Origin: Occallatibacter savannae
Lineage (GTDB): Bacteria > Acidobacteriota > Terriglobia > Terriglobales > Acidobacteriaceae
Direction of reading: 5' to 3'
DNA length: 64,000 bases
Assembly: GCF_003131205.1 (NCBI RefSeq)
Contig: NZ_QFFY01000003.1
Span: 186,001-250,000, forward strand
Shown here: positions 63,501 to 64,000 of the stretch, one piece after another
Position numbering within the stretch: position 1 is the stretch's first letter
How the letters are laid out: each line of letters opens with the position of its first letter
Translations under genes and position numbers: made by a program
The notes under the pieces: generated by a model
What the model was told of the DNA's origin: nothing
What the model saw: only the letters and a program-made list of their open reading frames with translations
Database searches by the model: none

Positions 63501-63716
63501 CGGGATAGCAAGTTCATCATAAGTGCAATCACGCGGTCGGCAGATCGAGAGGTTTCGATTTAGGGGAGCGGGGTAACTGGCGAGTCAGGAGAAGCGGGCA
63601 GGAGAGATAGAGAGTCAGGGTAACTCTGCTAAAAGTTGAAACGCGGAAACAGCCAGGCTGTTTCCGCGTCTCAAGGTTAAAGGAATCAGGCAAGGACTGA
63701 GCCTTGCCTGTCGCAA
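63501..63716. other. Gap between pilin and glycan locus, holding pilin terminator
   Basis: Short gap, no gene. Contains the strong hairpin at 63642-63668, about 50 bp after the pilin stop on the minus strand, and an A/T-rich tract beyond it. Confidence 0.6.
63642..63668 (-). terminator. Strong hairpin, likely flp pilin terminator
   Basis: Perfect 13-bp arms CGCGGAAACAGCC and GGCTGTTTCCGCG around a single A. It lies about 50 bp after the pilin stop codon on the minus strand, followed in that direction by TTTCAACTTTT, a moderate T tract. Confidence 0.7.
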
Positions 63717-63911
63717 CTACACGTTGGCGGTGAGGGTGCTCGAGATCTGCGAGAAGGCGTTGTTCAGGCCCTTCGCAAGAACTCCCATACCGGTGATCGC
63801 GCCGAACGCAATCAGAGCAACAACGAGGGCGTACTCAACGAGGTCCTGGCCTTCTTCGCGCTCGATCAGCGACTTGGCAACGAGGTACATCTTCATCATC
63901 ATGGTGTTCAT
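63717..63911 (-). CDS. flp: Flp-family type IVb pilin
   Basis: ATG 63909-63911 is preferred (GGAG eight bases upstream) over ATG 63926, giving 64 residues. Leader ends at Gly21; the mature protein begins QDLVEYALVVALIAFGAI with Glu5-Tyr6, the class III (Flp/Tad) prepilin signature cleaved by TadV-like peptidases. One hydrophobic helix then a short polar tail. No tad assembly genes are in the window; they may lie beyond 64000. Flp pili act in surface adhesion. Confidence 0.93.
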   Translation of the reverse strand: MNTMMMKMYLVAKSLIEREEGQDLVEYALVVALIAFGAITGMGVLAKGLNNAFSQISSTLTANV

Positions 63912-63942
63912 TTGAAAAATCTCCATTTCCTGGGTTGGGGTT

Positions 63943-63957
63943 CCAGTCTAAGACTGG
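63943..63957. promoter_or_regulatory. Palindrome upstream of flp
   Basis: CCAGTCT-A-AGACTGG, perfect 7-bp arms, 32 bp before the pilin start codon. Possible operator or 5' leader hairpin. A weak sigma-54-like pair (AAGCAC, 5 bp, TTGCT on the minus strand, 63976-63991) lies just upstream, but its first conserved G is missing. Confidence 0.4.
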
Positions 63958-64000
63958 GTGTCGTGCATGGCTTGAAGCAAGTGTTGTGCTTTTGGTTTTA

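Noticed and set aside
1..64000. tRNA, rRNA, prophage, transposase or integrase genes
   Set aside because: Looked for but none seen; no att-like repeats or transposase motifs were recognised.

Overview
The window is GC-rich bacterial chromosome, densely coding on both strands. Gene content (PilZ-domain paralogues with a conserved unknown C-terminus, a tandem run of DUF2029/GT87 membrane proteins, many secreted proteins of unknown function, an S1/P1 nuclease, a Flp pilin) and the abundant dispersed hairpins and 7-8 bp tandem arrays between genes suggest a member of the Acidobacteriota, probably class Terriglobia. That assignment is an inference from style and content; no rRNA or tRNA gene is visible to confirm it.

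Layout. 1-4.1 kb: the end of a metallophosphoesterase, a secreted protein, a frameshifted secreted Ig-like/lectin-like protein and a small Cys/His-rich protein. 4.5-12 kb: an acyl-AMP ligase/carrier/acyltransferase fusion, then three PilZ-domain paralogues on the minus strand, the middle one interrupted by an in-frame amber codon. 12.6-22.8 kb: a dispersed nucleoside-salvage neighbourhood (cytidine deaminase, pyrimidine nucleoside phosphorylase, NupC transporter, purine nucleoside phosphorylase, uridine kinase) mixed with an AsmA-like protein, a lysozyme-fold protein, a SemiSWEET-like protein and two DUF proteins. 23.2-31.6 kb: S1/P1 nuclease, a phosphorelay set (hybrid kinase, single-domain response regulator, HPt protein), xseA, and glmM, which carries an apparent +1 frameshift. 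31.7-34.4 kb: polA without recognisable proofreading residues.

34.5-63.5 kb is one large cell-surface glycan locus. CDP-sugar genes rfbF-rfbG diverge from rfbH, which is followed by a NeuB-like synthase fused to a cupin, a HAD phosphatase-like protein, a thiamine-diphosphate enzyme and a sugar SDR. Together they look like a route to an unusual branched or higher-carbon deoxysugar. Then come family-2, STELLO-like, GT9 and GT4 glycosyltransferases, a radical SAM protein, a methyltransferase, a flippase, a YYYF-motif membrane protein, three tandem GT87-type proteins and two further multi-pass membrane proteins. The window ends with a Flp-type pilin that has its own hairpin terminator.

Intergenic DNA is unusual: five arrays of degenerate 7- or 8-bp repeats, two of them joined to the same hairpin as a composite element present in opposite orientations; a family of stem-TGAA-stem hairpins whose arms co-vary; and a CTGCAAA-containing dispersed repeat. 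Two G-run frameshifts (one in the normally essential glmM) may be assembly or sequencing errors and should be checked first.
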